In this document: positions 43,559-52,649 of the stretch, piece by piece
Position numbering within the stretch: the first letter of the stretch is position 1
Layout of the letters: every line of letters starts with the position of its first letter
DNA from: an uncultured Gammaproteobacteria bacterium
Lineage (GTDB): Bacteria > Pseudomonadota > Gammaproteobacteria > Steroidobacterales > UBA11654
Length of the DNA: 64,000 nucleotides
Assembly: GCA_902553145.1 (NCBI GenBank)
Contig: CACDKD010000002.1
Span: 96,990 to 160,989 of the forward strand
Reading direction: 5' to 3'
Notes under the pieces: model-generated
Database searches by the model: none
Told to the model about the DNA's origin: nothing
What the model saw: the letters and a program-made list of their open reading frames with translations, nothing else
Program-made: the position numbers and the translations under genes

Positions 43559-45335
43559 CCACTCCTCCAATGAGTTTTTTAGGAACATTTACATGCTTTG
43601 ATCTTAAATATTCTCCAAGTGATTTTGCAAGTGCATCGACTTTGGTGTTTGAGGACGCACCGTCTTCTAAAATGTCTTTGATGTAAAAGTTCAGTGAATT
43701 GATGTTTGGAAGCTCGTACCTTTCAATATCATATTTATCTAAATCGGGAAGAAGGCTTTTCAATTGATCCACTGTCAAGTAATGATAAACAAATGAATAA
43801 ATTTCCTCCGTTTTTGTCCATACACCCAAATTCGCGCAACCGCCTTTGTCACCGGATCTCGAACCTATAATCCTGCCGAAAGGTATTGTTTCAAACTCCG
43901 TGTAGTTTTGCTTTTCAATTTTTATCTCACTGACACCTGCGTCTCTGCTTTTCTCATTTATCTCGGTGATTGTCGGTTGCACTTCGTGCTCTTGATCAGA
44001 AAAATGAATTCTTTCGCTGACATATTTTGAATCAACAAGGGTTGGCCAATAACGCACAAAGGGATTTCCTGGTCCTGGAGGTTGCTTTGAAAAGAACCCT
44101 GGGTAATTTGCCAGAGCCAACTCAATGATTTTCGCTGTAAAAAGCCTTCCAACAAGATTGGGATCTTTTGACTTAAGATCAATTCTCAACATTGCCATGG
44201 CTTCCTCGTGAGTTTTGGGATTCGCTTTGTCTGTTCGATGAAGATCAATTGTGACTTCATCAAACTGATCTTTTCCGCCCAATAAATCAAACAAAGCTGT
44301 CACAAATGTCTCTGCTTTTTCTTCAATATCCAATCCCGTCAGAATCAATTCCATGCCATTTCTATACCCGCCTGCAAGATTGACACAGACCTTATGCGAA
44401 TCATTCGGTGGCGATCCCTTGCAGCCTGTCACCATGACTTTGTCCCGACCGAGATCCTCCAAAGAGAGTGAGCCAAAGTGGCCAATGACATCGGGATTGA
44501 TGTAATCCGGTGATGATATTTCATAAAGCAACTGAGCAGTCACAGTTCCAGATGAAATCAACCCACCAGTATCGTCGTGTTTTGTAATCATAAATGAACC
44601 GTCCTCATATATTTCTGCTATGGGATAGCCGATGTTCTTGAAAGTCTCTACCTCCTCAAAGAAGGCATAATTTCCTCCCGTGGTTTGTGCACCGCACTCA
44701 ATGATGTGTCCAGCAGCGAGTGCTCCAGCGAGTTTATCAAAGTCATTCCTTTTCCATCCAAACTTCCATGCAGCTGGTCCAATCACAAGTGAAGCATCCG
44801 TGACTCTTGGGCAAACAACTACATCGGCACCCAAATCAAGAGCCTTTACAATGCCCCATGCGCCCAAATAAACATTTGCAGTAAGAACCTGGCATCCAGA
44901 TGAACTCAAAGGGATGTTTTTATCCATATGGAGAAACTCTTCTCCTTTGTCTTTTAACATCTTGAGATCGCCAACAATGTCATCTCCTTCAATGTGTGCG
45001 ACTTTCATATCCAATGATAACTCTTGATTGATCTTATTCAGTTCTCCCGCCATTGATCTAGGGTTCAGTCCTCCAGCATTGACAACGATCTTGATGCCTT
45101 TGGATTGACATGTTTGGGCAATGTCTTTGTATTGCTTGAGAAAAGTTCCCACATAGCCCATTTCCGCTCCTCGTTTGAGTCTTTGCGAATAGAGAATGCC
45201 CATTGTCAGTTCAGCCAAATAATCCCCCGTCAGGAAGTCAATCGGTCCACCTTCAACCAAATCTTTGGCAGCAGAAAGCTTGTCGCCATAGTATCCACTG
45301 CAATTTGCGATCCTAATGTTTTCTCGAACAGTCAT
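43551..45335 (-). CDS. AtuA-family protein (acyclic terpene utilisation type)
   Basis: A 594-aa protein with the AtuA (DUF1446) domain: RIANCSGYYGDKLSAAKDLV, FLTGDYLAELTMGILYSQR, VNAGGLNPRSMAGELNKIN, VCPRVTDASLVIGPAAWKFGW and HIIECGAQTTGGNYAFFE. A C-terminal AtuA-like ferredoxin-fold module follows (RIIGSRSGDKGGCANLGVWT). AtuA is needed for growth on citronellol/geraniol in Pseudomonas, though its reaction is not settled. Context here (biotin carboxylase, two dehydrogenases, hydratase) matches that pathway. It overlaps the TetR gene by 4 bp. Confidence 0.9.
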   Translation of the reverse strand: MTVRENIRIANCSGYYGDKLSAAKDLVEGGPIDFLTGDYLAELTMGILYSQRLKRGAEMGYVGTFLKQYKDIAQTCQSKGIKIVVNAGGLNPRSMAGELNKINQELSLDMKVAHIEGDDIVGDLKMLKDKGEEFLHMDKNIPLSSSGCQVLTANVYLGAWGIVKALDLGADVVVCPRVTDASLVIGPAAWKFGWKRNDFDKLAGALAAGHIIECGAQTTGGNYAFFEEVETFKNIGYPIAEIYEDGSFMITKHDDTGGLISSGTVTAQLLYEISSPDYINPDVIGHFGSLSLEDLGRDKVMVTGCKGSPPNDSHKVCVNLAGGYRNGMELILTGLDIEEKAETFVTALFDLLGGKDQFDEVTIDLHRTDKANPKTHEEAMAMLRIDLKSKDPNLVGRLFTAKIIELALANYPGFFSKQPPGPGNPFVRYWPTLVDSKYVSERIHFSDQEHEVQPTITEINEKSRDAGVSEIKIEKQNYTEFETIPFGRIIGSRSGDKGGCANLGVWTKTEEIYSFVYHYLTVDQLKSLLPDLDKYDIERYELPNINSLNFYIKDILEDGASSNTKVDALAKSLGEYLRSKHVNVPKKLIGGVDD

Positions 45336-45907
45336 TTTGTTTGAATTAAGCCGTCAATGATTAAACCTGAAATCATATTTGCAGATTCTTCAGCCGAAGC
45401 AGCCAACTTTTTTTGATGATTCTTTTTTGAAAAAACTCTTGCAACCGTGCCGAGCATAATGGCAACTGCTCTGGTATCGATCGCCTGTATCTCCTTATTC
45501 TTTACCGCCTCATCTAAGAGTCTTTTGATGTGGTCGATGTATGCTGACTCATGAGCTTTGATCATTTCATCGGCGCCTTTGATTCGATTCAAATCGTCTG
45601 CGTATTTTTGTATTCTCGGCCCCGCTGCCTCGTTTCCGATCTTTGTGAATGTTCGGAGTTTATCGACAGATGATTTCATGTCTTTCATTGAACTGAGTGC
45701 TTGTTTTGCAATATTGGTCAAAATTCTGTCAATTGTTGATATGACAAGTTGTTCTTTGCTGGGAGCAATCTCATACAAGGTTCTAAGAGACACTTTCAAC
45801 CTGGAGGCAATGTCAGACATTGTTTGATTTGCAATGCCATCCTCTAGAAGGTTTTCGAAGTTCTGAATCACTTCAAGATGCTTCTCGTTTGTTCGAGTGT
45901 CATTCAT
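45332..45907 (-). CDS. TetR-family transcriptional regulator
   Basis: A 191-aa one-component regulator. The N-terminal helix-turn-helix reads GIANQTMSDIASRLKVSLRTLYEIAPSKEQLV, the typical TetR DNA-binding block ending in Y-x-x-x-x-x-K. The C-terminal domain is helical and ligand-binding, without recognisable specificity. It lies inside the operon, between the carboxylase alpha gene and the AtuA-like gene, overlapping both (8 and 4 bp). It probably controls this operon by binding the 28-bp inverted repeat at 49492-49519 and responding to a pathway acyl-CoA; both are inferred. Confidence 0.88.
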   Translation of the reverse strand: MNDTRTNEKHLEVIQNFENLLEDGIANQTMSDIASRLKVSLRTLYEIAPSKEQLVISTIDRILTNIAKQALSSMKDMKSSVDKLRTFTKIGNEAAGPRIQKYADDLNRIKGADEMIKAHESAYIDHIKRLLDEAVKNKEIQAIDTRAVAIMLGTVARVFSKKNHQKKLAASAEESANMISGLIIDGLIQTK

Positions 45908-47834
45908 CGCTGGACTTTACCAATAAAAGCGATGTTCCGGTTTCCAGTTGATCGCCCTCATTGACATAAATCTCCTCTACAATTCCATCTTGATCGGAGG
46001 AAATGGATTGATTCATTTTCATGGCCTCCATCACAAGCAGTGTTTGTCCTTTAATAACGTCATCTCCGACCTTTACATTTATTTCCATGACCTTACCGGG
46101 CATTGGAGAAACCAATGAGCCTTTCTGCACCAATTCCTGATCGTTCTTAAATCTGGGGAGCAATTCGATCAACTTATTCCCTCTTTCATGTTGCACCAAG
46201 AGCAAGTCATCGTGTTTGGTAATATTGACTATTCTTCGAATTTTATCGAATTCAATGTCAATGGATTGATCTGTCACTTCATTAATGACGGCAATCTGAT
46301 TGTTGTCATTAACAAATGAACCGTCTCTCATTCTTTTGTATCGGACTGTGATGTCCTGATCGTCAATCGAAAAAGAGACTCGCTGATGCGGAAGTCTCGC
46401 ATTGTGCCATCCGGAGGGAATATGACTTAAGACATTAGCATTGGTGCGGCTTTCGTTTTGCAACCACAATGCAGCAGAAGTCAGCAAAAAGTTTGTTTCA
46501 ACAAAATCGAGTTCTATCGAACGGGATGGTTTGCATCGATCTATAAAATCTGTGGTTGTGTCTCCTTTTAAAAAATTCTCATCTCTCAGAATATTTATCA
46601 GAAAATCAATGTTATTTGGAAATCCCCCAAAATGGGTTTTTTCTAGTTCTTTTGCAAGTTTTGAAGCTGCGAGATCTCTGCTTGCATCATGAGAAATCAC
46701 TTTTGCTAACATTGGATCAAAATCGGTACCAATCGTCATTCCTTCGGATACACCTGTGTCCCAACGGATTTCATTCGAGAGATGTTTTCGATCCGCAATG
46801 AGCTTCCCATTCGATGGAAGAAAATCATTTACAGGATCTTCAGCATAGATTCTTGCTTCGATGGAGTGACCATTAAAAAGGACATCCGATTGAGAAAACT
46901 CAATGGCTTGATGGTCTGCAATTTTTAGTTGCATTTCGACGATGTCTATACCTGTGACCATTTCCGTCACCGGGTGCTCCACTTGAAGCCTGGTATTCAT
47001 TTCCAAAAACCACAATTCATCTGAGTCGTCGTCGTATAAAAACTCAATGGTTCCAGCCGAAACATAGTTGATTTGTTTTGCCAATGATATTGATGCTTTT
47101 ATGAGTTTTTCTCTTTGTTTGGGATCGATTCTGGATGAAGGGCTCTCCTCAATGATCTTCTGATGCCTTCTTTGTATTGAGCACTCTCTTTCGCCAAGGT
47201 GAAGAAAATTGCCATGCTTGTCAGCAATAACCTGAACCTCAATGTGTCTGGAGCGTTCAATGTATTTTTCAATGAAAATCCGATCATCGCCGAATGCATT
47301 CAATGCTTCCTTTTTAGCCAGATTGATTGATTCTTCGAGTTGAGATTCATCACGAACAATACGCATCCCCTTTCCACCGCCTCCAGCAGCTGCTTTGATC
47401 ATCAAGGGATAACCTATGTTTTTAACAGAGCTTGCGTCATTGACCGATTCCAATATTGGCAAATTGGCCTTAATGGCATGTTTCTTCGCTTCAATTTTAT
47501 CGCCCATGATTTGAATTGACTGTGGATCAGGCCCAACCCAGACGATCTCCTCATTTTGAACCCTCATTGCAAATTCATGGTTCTCGGATAAGAATCCGTA
47601 GCCCGGATGAATGGCTTCAGCACCTGACTTCTTTGCTGCAGAAATAATCGCATCTGAGTCGAGATACGATGATTCTATTTTTACAGATAGATCGGCATCG
47701 CCTACGTAGGGTGAATGCCTGTCTGCTTCGGTATATATTGCAACGGTTCTGAGGCCCATTTTTTTTGCAGTCCTAAAAACCCTCGATGCAATTTCGCCTC
47801 GGTTAGCTACAAGCAATGTTGAGAAATTTTTCAC
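45900..47834 (-). CDS. Acyl-CoA carboxylase alpha subunit (biotin carboxylase + BCCP)
   Basis: A 644-aa subunit combining biotin carboxylase (LVANRGEIASRVFRTAKKMG, ATP-grasp KAAAGGGGKGMRIV, QRRHQKIIEESPSS, EMNTRLQVEHPVTEM) and a C-terminal biotinyl domain (VMEAMKMNQS, biotin Lys606). It carboxylates biotin for the partner at 47831. Family members act on methylcrotonyl-, geranyl-, propionyl- or acetyl-CoA. The AtuA neighbour favours geranyl-CoA or a relative, but methylcrotonyl-CoA cannot be excluded. Overlaps the beta-subunit gene by 4 bp. Confidence 0.94.
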   Translation of the reverse strand: MKNFSTLLVANRGEIASRVFRTAKKMGLRTVAIYTEADRHSPYVGDADLSVKIESSYLDSDAIISAAKKSGAEAIHPGYGFLSENHEFAMRVQNEEIVWVGPDPQSIQIMGDKIEAKKHAIKANLPILESVNDASSVKNIGYPLMIKAAAGGGGKGMRIVRDESQLEESINLAKKEALNAFGDDRIFIEKYIERSRHIEVQVIADKHGNFLHLGERECSIQRRHQKIIEESPSSRIDPKQREKLIKASISLAKQINYVSAGTIEFLYDDDSDELWFLEMNTRLQVEHPVTEMVTGIDIVEMQLKIADHQAIEFSQSDVLFNGHSIEARIYAEDPVNDFLPSNGKLIADRKHLSNEIRWDTGVSEGMTIGTDFDPMLAKVISHDASRDLAASKLAKELEKTHFGGFPNNIDFLINILRDENFLKGDTTTDFIDRCKPSRSIELDFVETNFLLTSAALWLQNESRTNANVLSHIPSGWHNARLPHQRVSFSIDDQDITVRYKRMRDGSFVNDNNQIAVINEVTDQSIDIEFDKIRRIVNITKHDDLLLVQHERGNKLIELLPRFKNDQELVQKGSLVSPMPGKVMEINVKVGDDVIKGQTLLVMEAMKMNQSISSDQDGIVEEIYVNEGDQLETGTSLLLVKSSDE

Positions 47835-49477
47835 AATCGAAAGACCCCGTATTCTTCAGTGCCCTCTATCGGCTTGTTCCCAGCAACAGAAAGGCAGATC
47901 CCTAAAACGGTTCTTGTGTCTCGAGGGTCGATGATTCCATCGTCACTGATCAAGCCGGTTGCTTCGACTGCCAATGAACCTTGGTCTTGAAGTTTTTCAA
48001 CAGCATCGGCTAAAAGCTTGTCTTGTTTTTCATCGAATTCCTCTCCTTTTCTCATCGCTCTGGCTCTTCTTACCATCGACATCACACCTGCAATTTGCTT
48101 CCCTCCCATGACAGCGATCTTTGCCGATGGCCAAAGAAAGGTAAATCGATTGTTAAATGCCCTGCCTGACATTGCATATGTGCCAGCTCCGTATGAAGCG
48201 CCCATTATTATGGTGATATGAGGAACGGTTGAGTTAGAAACTGCGTTGATCATTTGAGACCCTTTTTTTACGATGCCGTCTCTCTCAAATTCCTTACCAA
48301 CGAGAAAGCCCGTCACATTTTGCAAAAAGATGATTGGTGTGTTGGTTTTGTTGCAAAGCTGGATAAAGTGCGCTGCTTTTTGTGCAGAATCTGGATAAAT
48401 TGCACCGTTATTGCCAACGATTCCCACTGGGTATCCGTGAACTTCTGCCCAGCCTGTAACAATAGTGGGTCCAAACAATGGTTTGAATTCTTCAAATCTG
48501 GATCCATCGACAAACCTGGCAATCGCCTCTTTGATGTCAAACGGTGTTTTTAAATCCGGGCTGACCAATCCCAATAACTCTTCAGAATCATAAAGCGGGC
48601 ATTCAGACTTTGCCTTGGGATCTGATTCGGATTTTTTCCAATTGAGATGCGAAACAACCTCTCGGCAAATTCGAAGTGCATCCATTTCATCTTCAGCCAG
48701 ATAGTCTGATAAGCCTGAAACCTCGGAATGCATTTGTGCGCCTCCCAAAGTTTCATCATCAGATTCTTCCCCGGTTGCCATTTTTACCAATGGCGGTCCA
48801 GCTAAAAAAACTTTCGATTGGTCTTTGATGAAAATGTTGTAATCAGACATGCCGGGTTGATACGCACCGCCAGCTGTCGAAGAACCAAAAACAACGGCAA
48901 TTGTTGGTATCCTCATTTTTGAGAGTTCTGTCATTTCATAAAACCACCTACCCGTTTCAGCAAAGTGGCCTGTTCCAATATTCCAGGGCTTTTCTTTCGA
49001 CATCGGATTAATTCTCAGGTCTGCTCCTGCAGACTCCACAAAACTGATGTATGGAATGCCATTGTCTCTTGCAATTTCAATGCAACGGCCCCATTTTTTT
49101 GATGCATAATGCGTCAGAGCTCCAGCAAGAACCGTTGGGTCATTGCCAAAAATAACGCATTCAACACCGCTGATGACTCCAATGCCTGCGACGCAGCCTC
49201 CTCCAATGGCATAATCGGAGTCGTATGCAGCTAGCGGACTGATTTCTAAGAATGGCGTATCAGGATCAAGAACATTAAAAATCCTTTCGCGTATGGACAT
49301 TTTTCCCTTTTTTGCCAAACGCTCGTGATGATGACTGCCTCCCCCTAACTCTGCCTCATCAAGCAATTGATCGATGTCATTCAGCTTACTGATCATCTCG
49401 CTTGTATTGATCTCATACTGATCGTTTTGTTTGTCTAGTTTTGAAACAATTTGTCGCTTTATCTTTTTTATTTCCAT
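47831..49477 (-). CDS. Acyl-CoA carboxylase beta subunit (carboxyltransferase)
   Basis: Carboxyltransferase, 548 aa, moving CO2 from carboxybiotin to the acyl-CoA. Seen: GGGSHHHERLAKKGKMSIRERI, DYAIGGGCVAGIG, YISFVESAGADLRI, FGSSTAGGAYQPGMSDYNI, and in the second half IYPDSAQKAAHFIQLCNK, FLQNVTGFLVGKEFERDGIVKKGSQMI and IMGASYGAGTYAMSGRAF. The order resembles methylcrotonyl/geranyl-CoA carboxylases more than propionyl-type. First gene of the minus-strand operon; its ATG lies 15 nt after the putative TetR operator and lacks a clear Shine-Dalgarno. Confidence 0.94.
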   Translation of the reverse strand: MEIKKIKRQIVSKLDKQNDQYEINTSEMISKLNDIDQLLDEAELGGGSHHHERLAKKGKMSIRERIFNVLDPDTPFLEISPLAAYDSDYAIGGGCVAGIGVISGVECVIFGNDPTVLAGALTHYASKKWGRCIEIARDNGIPYISFVESAGADLRINPMSKEKPWNIGTGHFAETGRWFYEMTELSKMRIPTIAVVFGSSTAGGAYQPGMSDYNIFIKDQSKVFLAGPPLVKMATGEESDDETLGGAQMHSEVSGLSDYLAEDEMDALRICREVVSHLNWKKSESDPKAKSECPLYDSEELLGLVSPDLKTPFDIKEAIARFVDGSRFEEFKPLFGPTIVTGWAEVHGYPVGIVGNNGAIYPDSAQKAAHFIQLCNKTNTPIIFLQNVTGFLVGKEFERDGIVKKGSQMINAVSNSTVPHITIIMGASYGAGTYAMSGRAFNNRFTFLWPSAKIAVMGGKQIAGVMSMVRRARAMRKGEEFDEKQDKLLADAVEKLQDQGSLAVEATGLISDDGIIDPRDTRTVLGICLSVAGNKPIEGTEEYGVFRL

Positions 49478-49491
49478 TTGATATCGCTTAT

Positions 49492-49519
49492 TGGTAATAT
49501 ATTTGATGAAATATTACCA
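49492..49519. promoter_or_regulatory. Inverted repeat, candidate TetR operator
   Basis: Two perfect 9-bp arms, TGGTAATAT and ATATTACCA, separated by 10 bp, in the 64-bp gap between the divergent carboxylase operon and the 49542 gene. Position, length and symmetry suit a TetR-family dimer (or pair of dimers), and a TetR gene is in the operon. It would control both directions. Confidence 0.65.
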
Positions 49520-49541
49520 GTCATAGATCAGATTATCAATC

Positions 49542-50342
49542 ATGGAAAAAATAATTTCCTCAATCAGAGATGAAGCTTTAACAATTCATTCATTGCTTTT
49601 AAGTCTAAATCAATTGGACTGGAAAGCTGAGACGTTATTTAAAGCTTGGTCGCCAGAAATCATTGTCTCGCATCTTCTCTACTTCGATCGAATGACCATC
49701 TACTCCTTAAACGATAAAGACATGTTCAATCGGGAGGCTTCTTTCTTATTTCAAGCGTTCTCATCTGAAAAGAATTCTCTGGAACGAGCAAAACTAGTCA
49801 GGGACAGAATGGCCATCAACGATCAAGACTCAATGATTGAAGCATGGATGAAATCGAATCATGAAATGACAAAAATATTTTTAAGTGTTAATCCTGAACA
49901 AAGATGTCAATGGTTTGGTCCTGACATGAGTGCAAGAATGTTTATGATTGCTAGGTATATGGAAACTTGGTCTCATGCACAAGCGATTTACGATCTGATG
50001 GGTCAAAAACGAACTTACACGGACGACATTGAACACATTGTCCAAATTGGGGTAAAGACATTCAAATGGACGTTTAGAAATAGAAAACTCAAAGTTCCTG
50101 AGATCTTTCCACACATAGAATTGAGATCTCCGAGCGGAGGCAAATGGACTTACAACGATCCAAATGATGAGGAATCAATCAAGGGAAAAGCCAGTGACTT
50201 CTGCCATGTTGTAACTCAAAATAGAAATATTAAAGACACAACCCTTGAAGTTAACGGAAAAATATCTGAGCATTGGATGTCTATAGCGCAATGCTTTGCA
50301 GGTGATCCAGAGAATCCACCAAAAAAAGGCGCGAGAAATTGA
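49542..50342 (+). CDS. DinB-like / maleylpyruvate-isomerase-fold protein (TIGR03084-like)
   Basis: A 266-aa protein of the DinB/mycothiol-dependent maleylpyruvate isomerase fold. An N-terminal four-helix bundle carries conserved His (WSPEIIVSHLLYFDRM, ARYMETWSHAQAIYDLMG), the usual metal ligands. A C-terminal domain follows (IGVKTFKWTFRNRKL, HIELRSPSGGKWTYND). The layout matches TIGR03084-like proteins, often beside acyl-CoA dehydrogenases in actinobacteria; function unknown. It is divergent from the carboxylase operon and precedes an acyl-CoA dehydrogenase by 10 nt. Confidence 0.78.
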   Translation: MEKIISSIRDEALTIHSLLLSLNQLDWKAETLFKAWSPEIIVSHLLYFDRMTIYSLNDKDMFNREASFLFQAFSSEKNSLERAKLVRDRMAINDQDSMIEAWMKSNHEMTKIFLSVNPEQRCQWFGPDMSARMFMIARYMETWSHAQAIYDLMGQKRTYTDDIEHIVQIGVKTFKWTFRNRKLKVPEIFPHIELRSPSGGKWTYNDPNDEESIKGKASDFCHVVTQNRNIKDTTLEVNGKISEHWMSIAQCFAGDPENPPKKGARN

Positions 50343-50352
50343 GGAAATAAAT

Positions 50353-51501
50353 ATGAAATGGACCGATGAACACAAAAGCATCAGAGAAACAGCAGCTAAG
50401 TTTGTAGACAATGAAATTAACCCAAATGTCGATCAATGGGAAGCTGAAGGCATATTCCCCGCACATGAGTTGTTCAAGAAGTTGGGAAACCTCGGAATGC
50501 TTGGTATCAGCAAACCAGAAAAATATGGCGGTTTAGGGCTGGATTATAGTTACTCAATAGTCTTTGCAGAAGAAATGGGTAGAATAAGGGCTGCTGGCGT
50601 CTCAACGGGCATAGGCATACAAACCGATATGTCTACTCCGGCATTGGCAAAATTTGGAAGCGATGAACTTTGCAAAGAATTTCTTGCACCAGCAATATCC
50701 GGTGACGTTGTTACATCAATCGCAGTAAGTGAGCCTCATGCAGGTTCAGACGTTGCATCAATCAAAACAGAGGCTAAAAAAGATGGCGATGACTACGTCA
50801 TTAATGGCACAAAAATGTGGATTTCAAATTCCACTCAAGCGGATTATTTTTGCTTATTGGCCAATACCAGTGACGGTCAAATGCATCAGAATAAATCCTT
50901 AATTATCGTGCCATCCGATACGAAAGGCGTGAGTTTATCGGAGCCACTAAAAAAACTTGGATTGCACTCTTCGGATACTGCACAAATATTTTTTGACAAC
51001 GTCAGAGTTCCACAACGACATCTCATTGGTGAAGAAGGAAAAGGTTTCATGTATCAGATGATGCAATTTCAAGAAGAAAGATTGTATGCTGCAGCGGCTG
51101 CACTCAAAGGTTATGAAGACATCATTCAAGACACCATTGAGTATACAAAGCAGAGAGAGACATTCGGCAAACCGATCATTGATAACCAAGCCGTGCATTT
51201 TCGACTTGCTGAACTTCAAACCGAGGTAGAGCTCTTGAGGGCTCTAACCTACTTAGCCGTCGAGGAATACATAGATGGAAAAGACGTGCTGACCAAAGCC
51301 TCAATGGTAAAGCTTAAGTCGGGTCGTCTGGGTCGGGAATTGACCGATGCGTGCTTACAATACTGGGGTGGAATGGGCTTCATGTGGGAAAGTTCTGTTG
51401 CTAGGGCTTATCGTGACACCAGGCTTGGATCCATTGGTGGGGGCTCCGATGAGGTAATGCTGGGAATTATTTCCAAGCAAATGGGAATGCTTAAGAGGTA
51501 A
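50353..51501 (+). CDS. Acyl-CoA dehydrogenase
   Basis: FAD-dependent acyl-CoA dehydrogenase, 382 aa, full-length homomeric type. Seen: NLGMLGISKPEKYGGLGLDYSY, IAVSEPHAGSDVASIKTEAK, VINGTKMWISNSTQADYFCL, FFDNVRVPQRHLIGEEGKGF, RETFGKPIIDNQAVHFRLAE and QYWGGMGFMWESSVARAYRD followed by GGGSDEVMLGII. Resembles isovaleryl/citronellyl-CoA-type enzymes; exact substrate uncertain. I chose the ATG at 50353, which has GAGGAA upstream and fits the family start. Probably co-transcribed with the 49542 gene. Confidence 0.92.
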   Translation: MKWTDEHKSIRETAAKFVDNEINPNVDQWEAEGIFPAHELFKKLGNLGMLGISKPEKYGGLGLDYSYSIVFAEEMGRIRAAGVSTGIGIQTDMSTPALAKFGSDELCKEFLAPAISGDVVTSIAVSEPHAGSDVASIKTEAKKDGDDYVINGTKMWISNSTQADYFCLLANTSDGQMHQNKSLIIVPSDTKGVSLSEPLKKLGLHSSDTAQIFFDNVRVPQRHLIGEEGKGFMYQMMQFQEERLYAAAAALKGYEDIIQDTIEYTKQRETFGKPIIDNQAVHFRLAELQTEVELLRALTYLAVEEYIDGKDVLTKASMVKLKSGRLGRELTDACLQYWGGMGFMWESSVARAYRDTRLGSIGGGSDEVMLGIISKQMGMLKR

Positions 51502-51503
51502 TA

Positions 51504-52043
51504 TCAGTCTGATCGACTGGCTTTTCTTTCAGATCTTCTGTCTCTGATTCTTTGCCACCAAGATTTTTCGTCTTCATCCACTTCTTCTTTAGACAAATCT
51601 TTTCTGGAAGGTAGGCCATCAGAGAAGTAATTTGGAGATTCTTCCAAACAGATGACTTGTCGACTGGAATCAACATTTTGTGAAACTTTTGAAATGATCT
51701 GATTTTGCGTAGTGATATTGTTTCTGCCTTCTATGGTGTCATCGATCAAATCCAATAGTTCGGATAGATCATCGCCAGAAATATTCTTTATTGGGCTGGT
51801 TTCAGGCAATTCCTCCAATAGCGGCAAATACTCTTCCCTGCTTATAGGATTACTCCCGGATAAGTCAGACATATCAAAGGATGATCTTTTTTGAATCTCA
51901 AGGAGCGCTTGTGGCAATAAGAGCTGTGGAATTGAAACACTCGATTGATATTCTTGTATTTCCTCACAGGTTTGAACCGATGATTCAAAAAACGAGCAGG
52001 AAGACAAGATAAGGATTGGTATTGTAATCAGTATTAATCTCAT
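51504..52043 (-). CDS. Putative lipoprotein with charged C-terminus, unknown function
   Basis: A 179-aa lipoprotein (lipobox LILSSC, Cys16). The mature part has little hydrophobic content: a SVSIPQLLLPQALLEIQKRS stretch, an acidic middle (GDDLSELLDLIDDTIEGRN) and a strongly charged end (KSWWQRIRDRRSERKASRSD). Two further Cys (TCEE, VICLEE) may pair. I do not recognise a family; bcp follows on the other strand, but in the E. coli bcp-dapA-bamC area the lipoprotein is BamC, and this one is too short and different to be that. Confidence 0.7.
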   Translation of the reverse strand: MRLILITIPILILSSCSFFESSVQTCEEIQEYQSSVSIPQLLLPQALLEIQKRSSFDMSDLSGSNPISREEYLPLLEELPETSPIKNISGDDLSELLDLIDDTIEGRNNITTQNQIISKVSQNVDSSRQVICLEESPNYFSDGLPSRKDLSKEEVDEDEKSWWQRIRDRRSERKASRSD

Positions 52044-52175
52044 GGTTATGTATTAATAATTTAGAACTTAATCTTTAATCGTCCGTATATATATCTGTAA
52101 TGTATAGCTGTTTGACTTATTTGTGAACAAGTATACTAGACTGAGTAATCAAAACACCTAATTAATGAGGAAGAG

Positions 52176-52643
52176 ATGTCAAAAGTAAAAATAGGAAAAA
52201 AAATACCTTCATTTTCAACGATTTTAGATGATGGTTCAGAACTAAAATCGAAAGATTTTAATGGAAAATATATTGTCATATATTTCTATCCAAAAGATAG
52301 TACACCCGGATGCACGAAAGAAGGTGAGGACTTCAGAGATCTTCATAAAGAATTCATCAAAAGCAATGCTCAGATTTACGGTGTATCAAGGGATTCGATC
52401 GCTTCGCATCAAAAATTTAAGGCTAAATATAAATTCCCGTTTCATCTGATCTCAGATGAAGACGAGTCACTCTGTAAACTCTTTGATGTGATTAAAGAAA
52501 AAAACATGTATGGAAGAAAGTATATGGGGATTGAGCGAAGCACATTTTTGATCAATGATAAAGGTCGGCTCCTAAGTGAATGGAGAAAAGTAAAAGTCAA
52601 AGGCCATGCACAAGAGGTTTTGGATACACTGAGGAATAATTAG
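52176..52643 (+). CDS. bcp: Thiol peroxidase Bcp (peroxiredoxin Q type)
   Basis: Reduces hydrogen peroxide and organic peroxides using thioredoxin. The 155-aa protein has the peroxidatic Cys in KDSTPGCTKEGEDF. The resolving Cys found five residues later in E. coli Bcp is replaced here (GCTKEGED), so the enzyme is either 1-Cys or uses the later Cys in DEDESLCKLFDV. RSTFLINDKGRLLSEWRKVKVKGH is the conserved C-terminal block. It precedes the BepA-like gene by 6 nt, an association also near bepA in enterobacteria. Confidence 0.93.
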   Translation: MSKVKIGKKIPSFSTILDDGSELKSKDFNGKYIVIYFYPKDSTPGCTKEGEDFRDLHKEFIKSNAQIYGVSRDSIASHQKFKAKYKFPFHLISDEDESLCKLFDVIKEKNMYGRKYMGIERSTFLINDKGRLLSEWRKVKVKGHAQEVLDTLRNN

Positions 52644-52649
52644 AAAATT

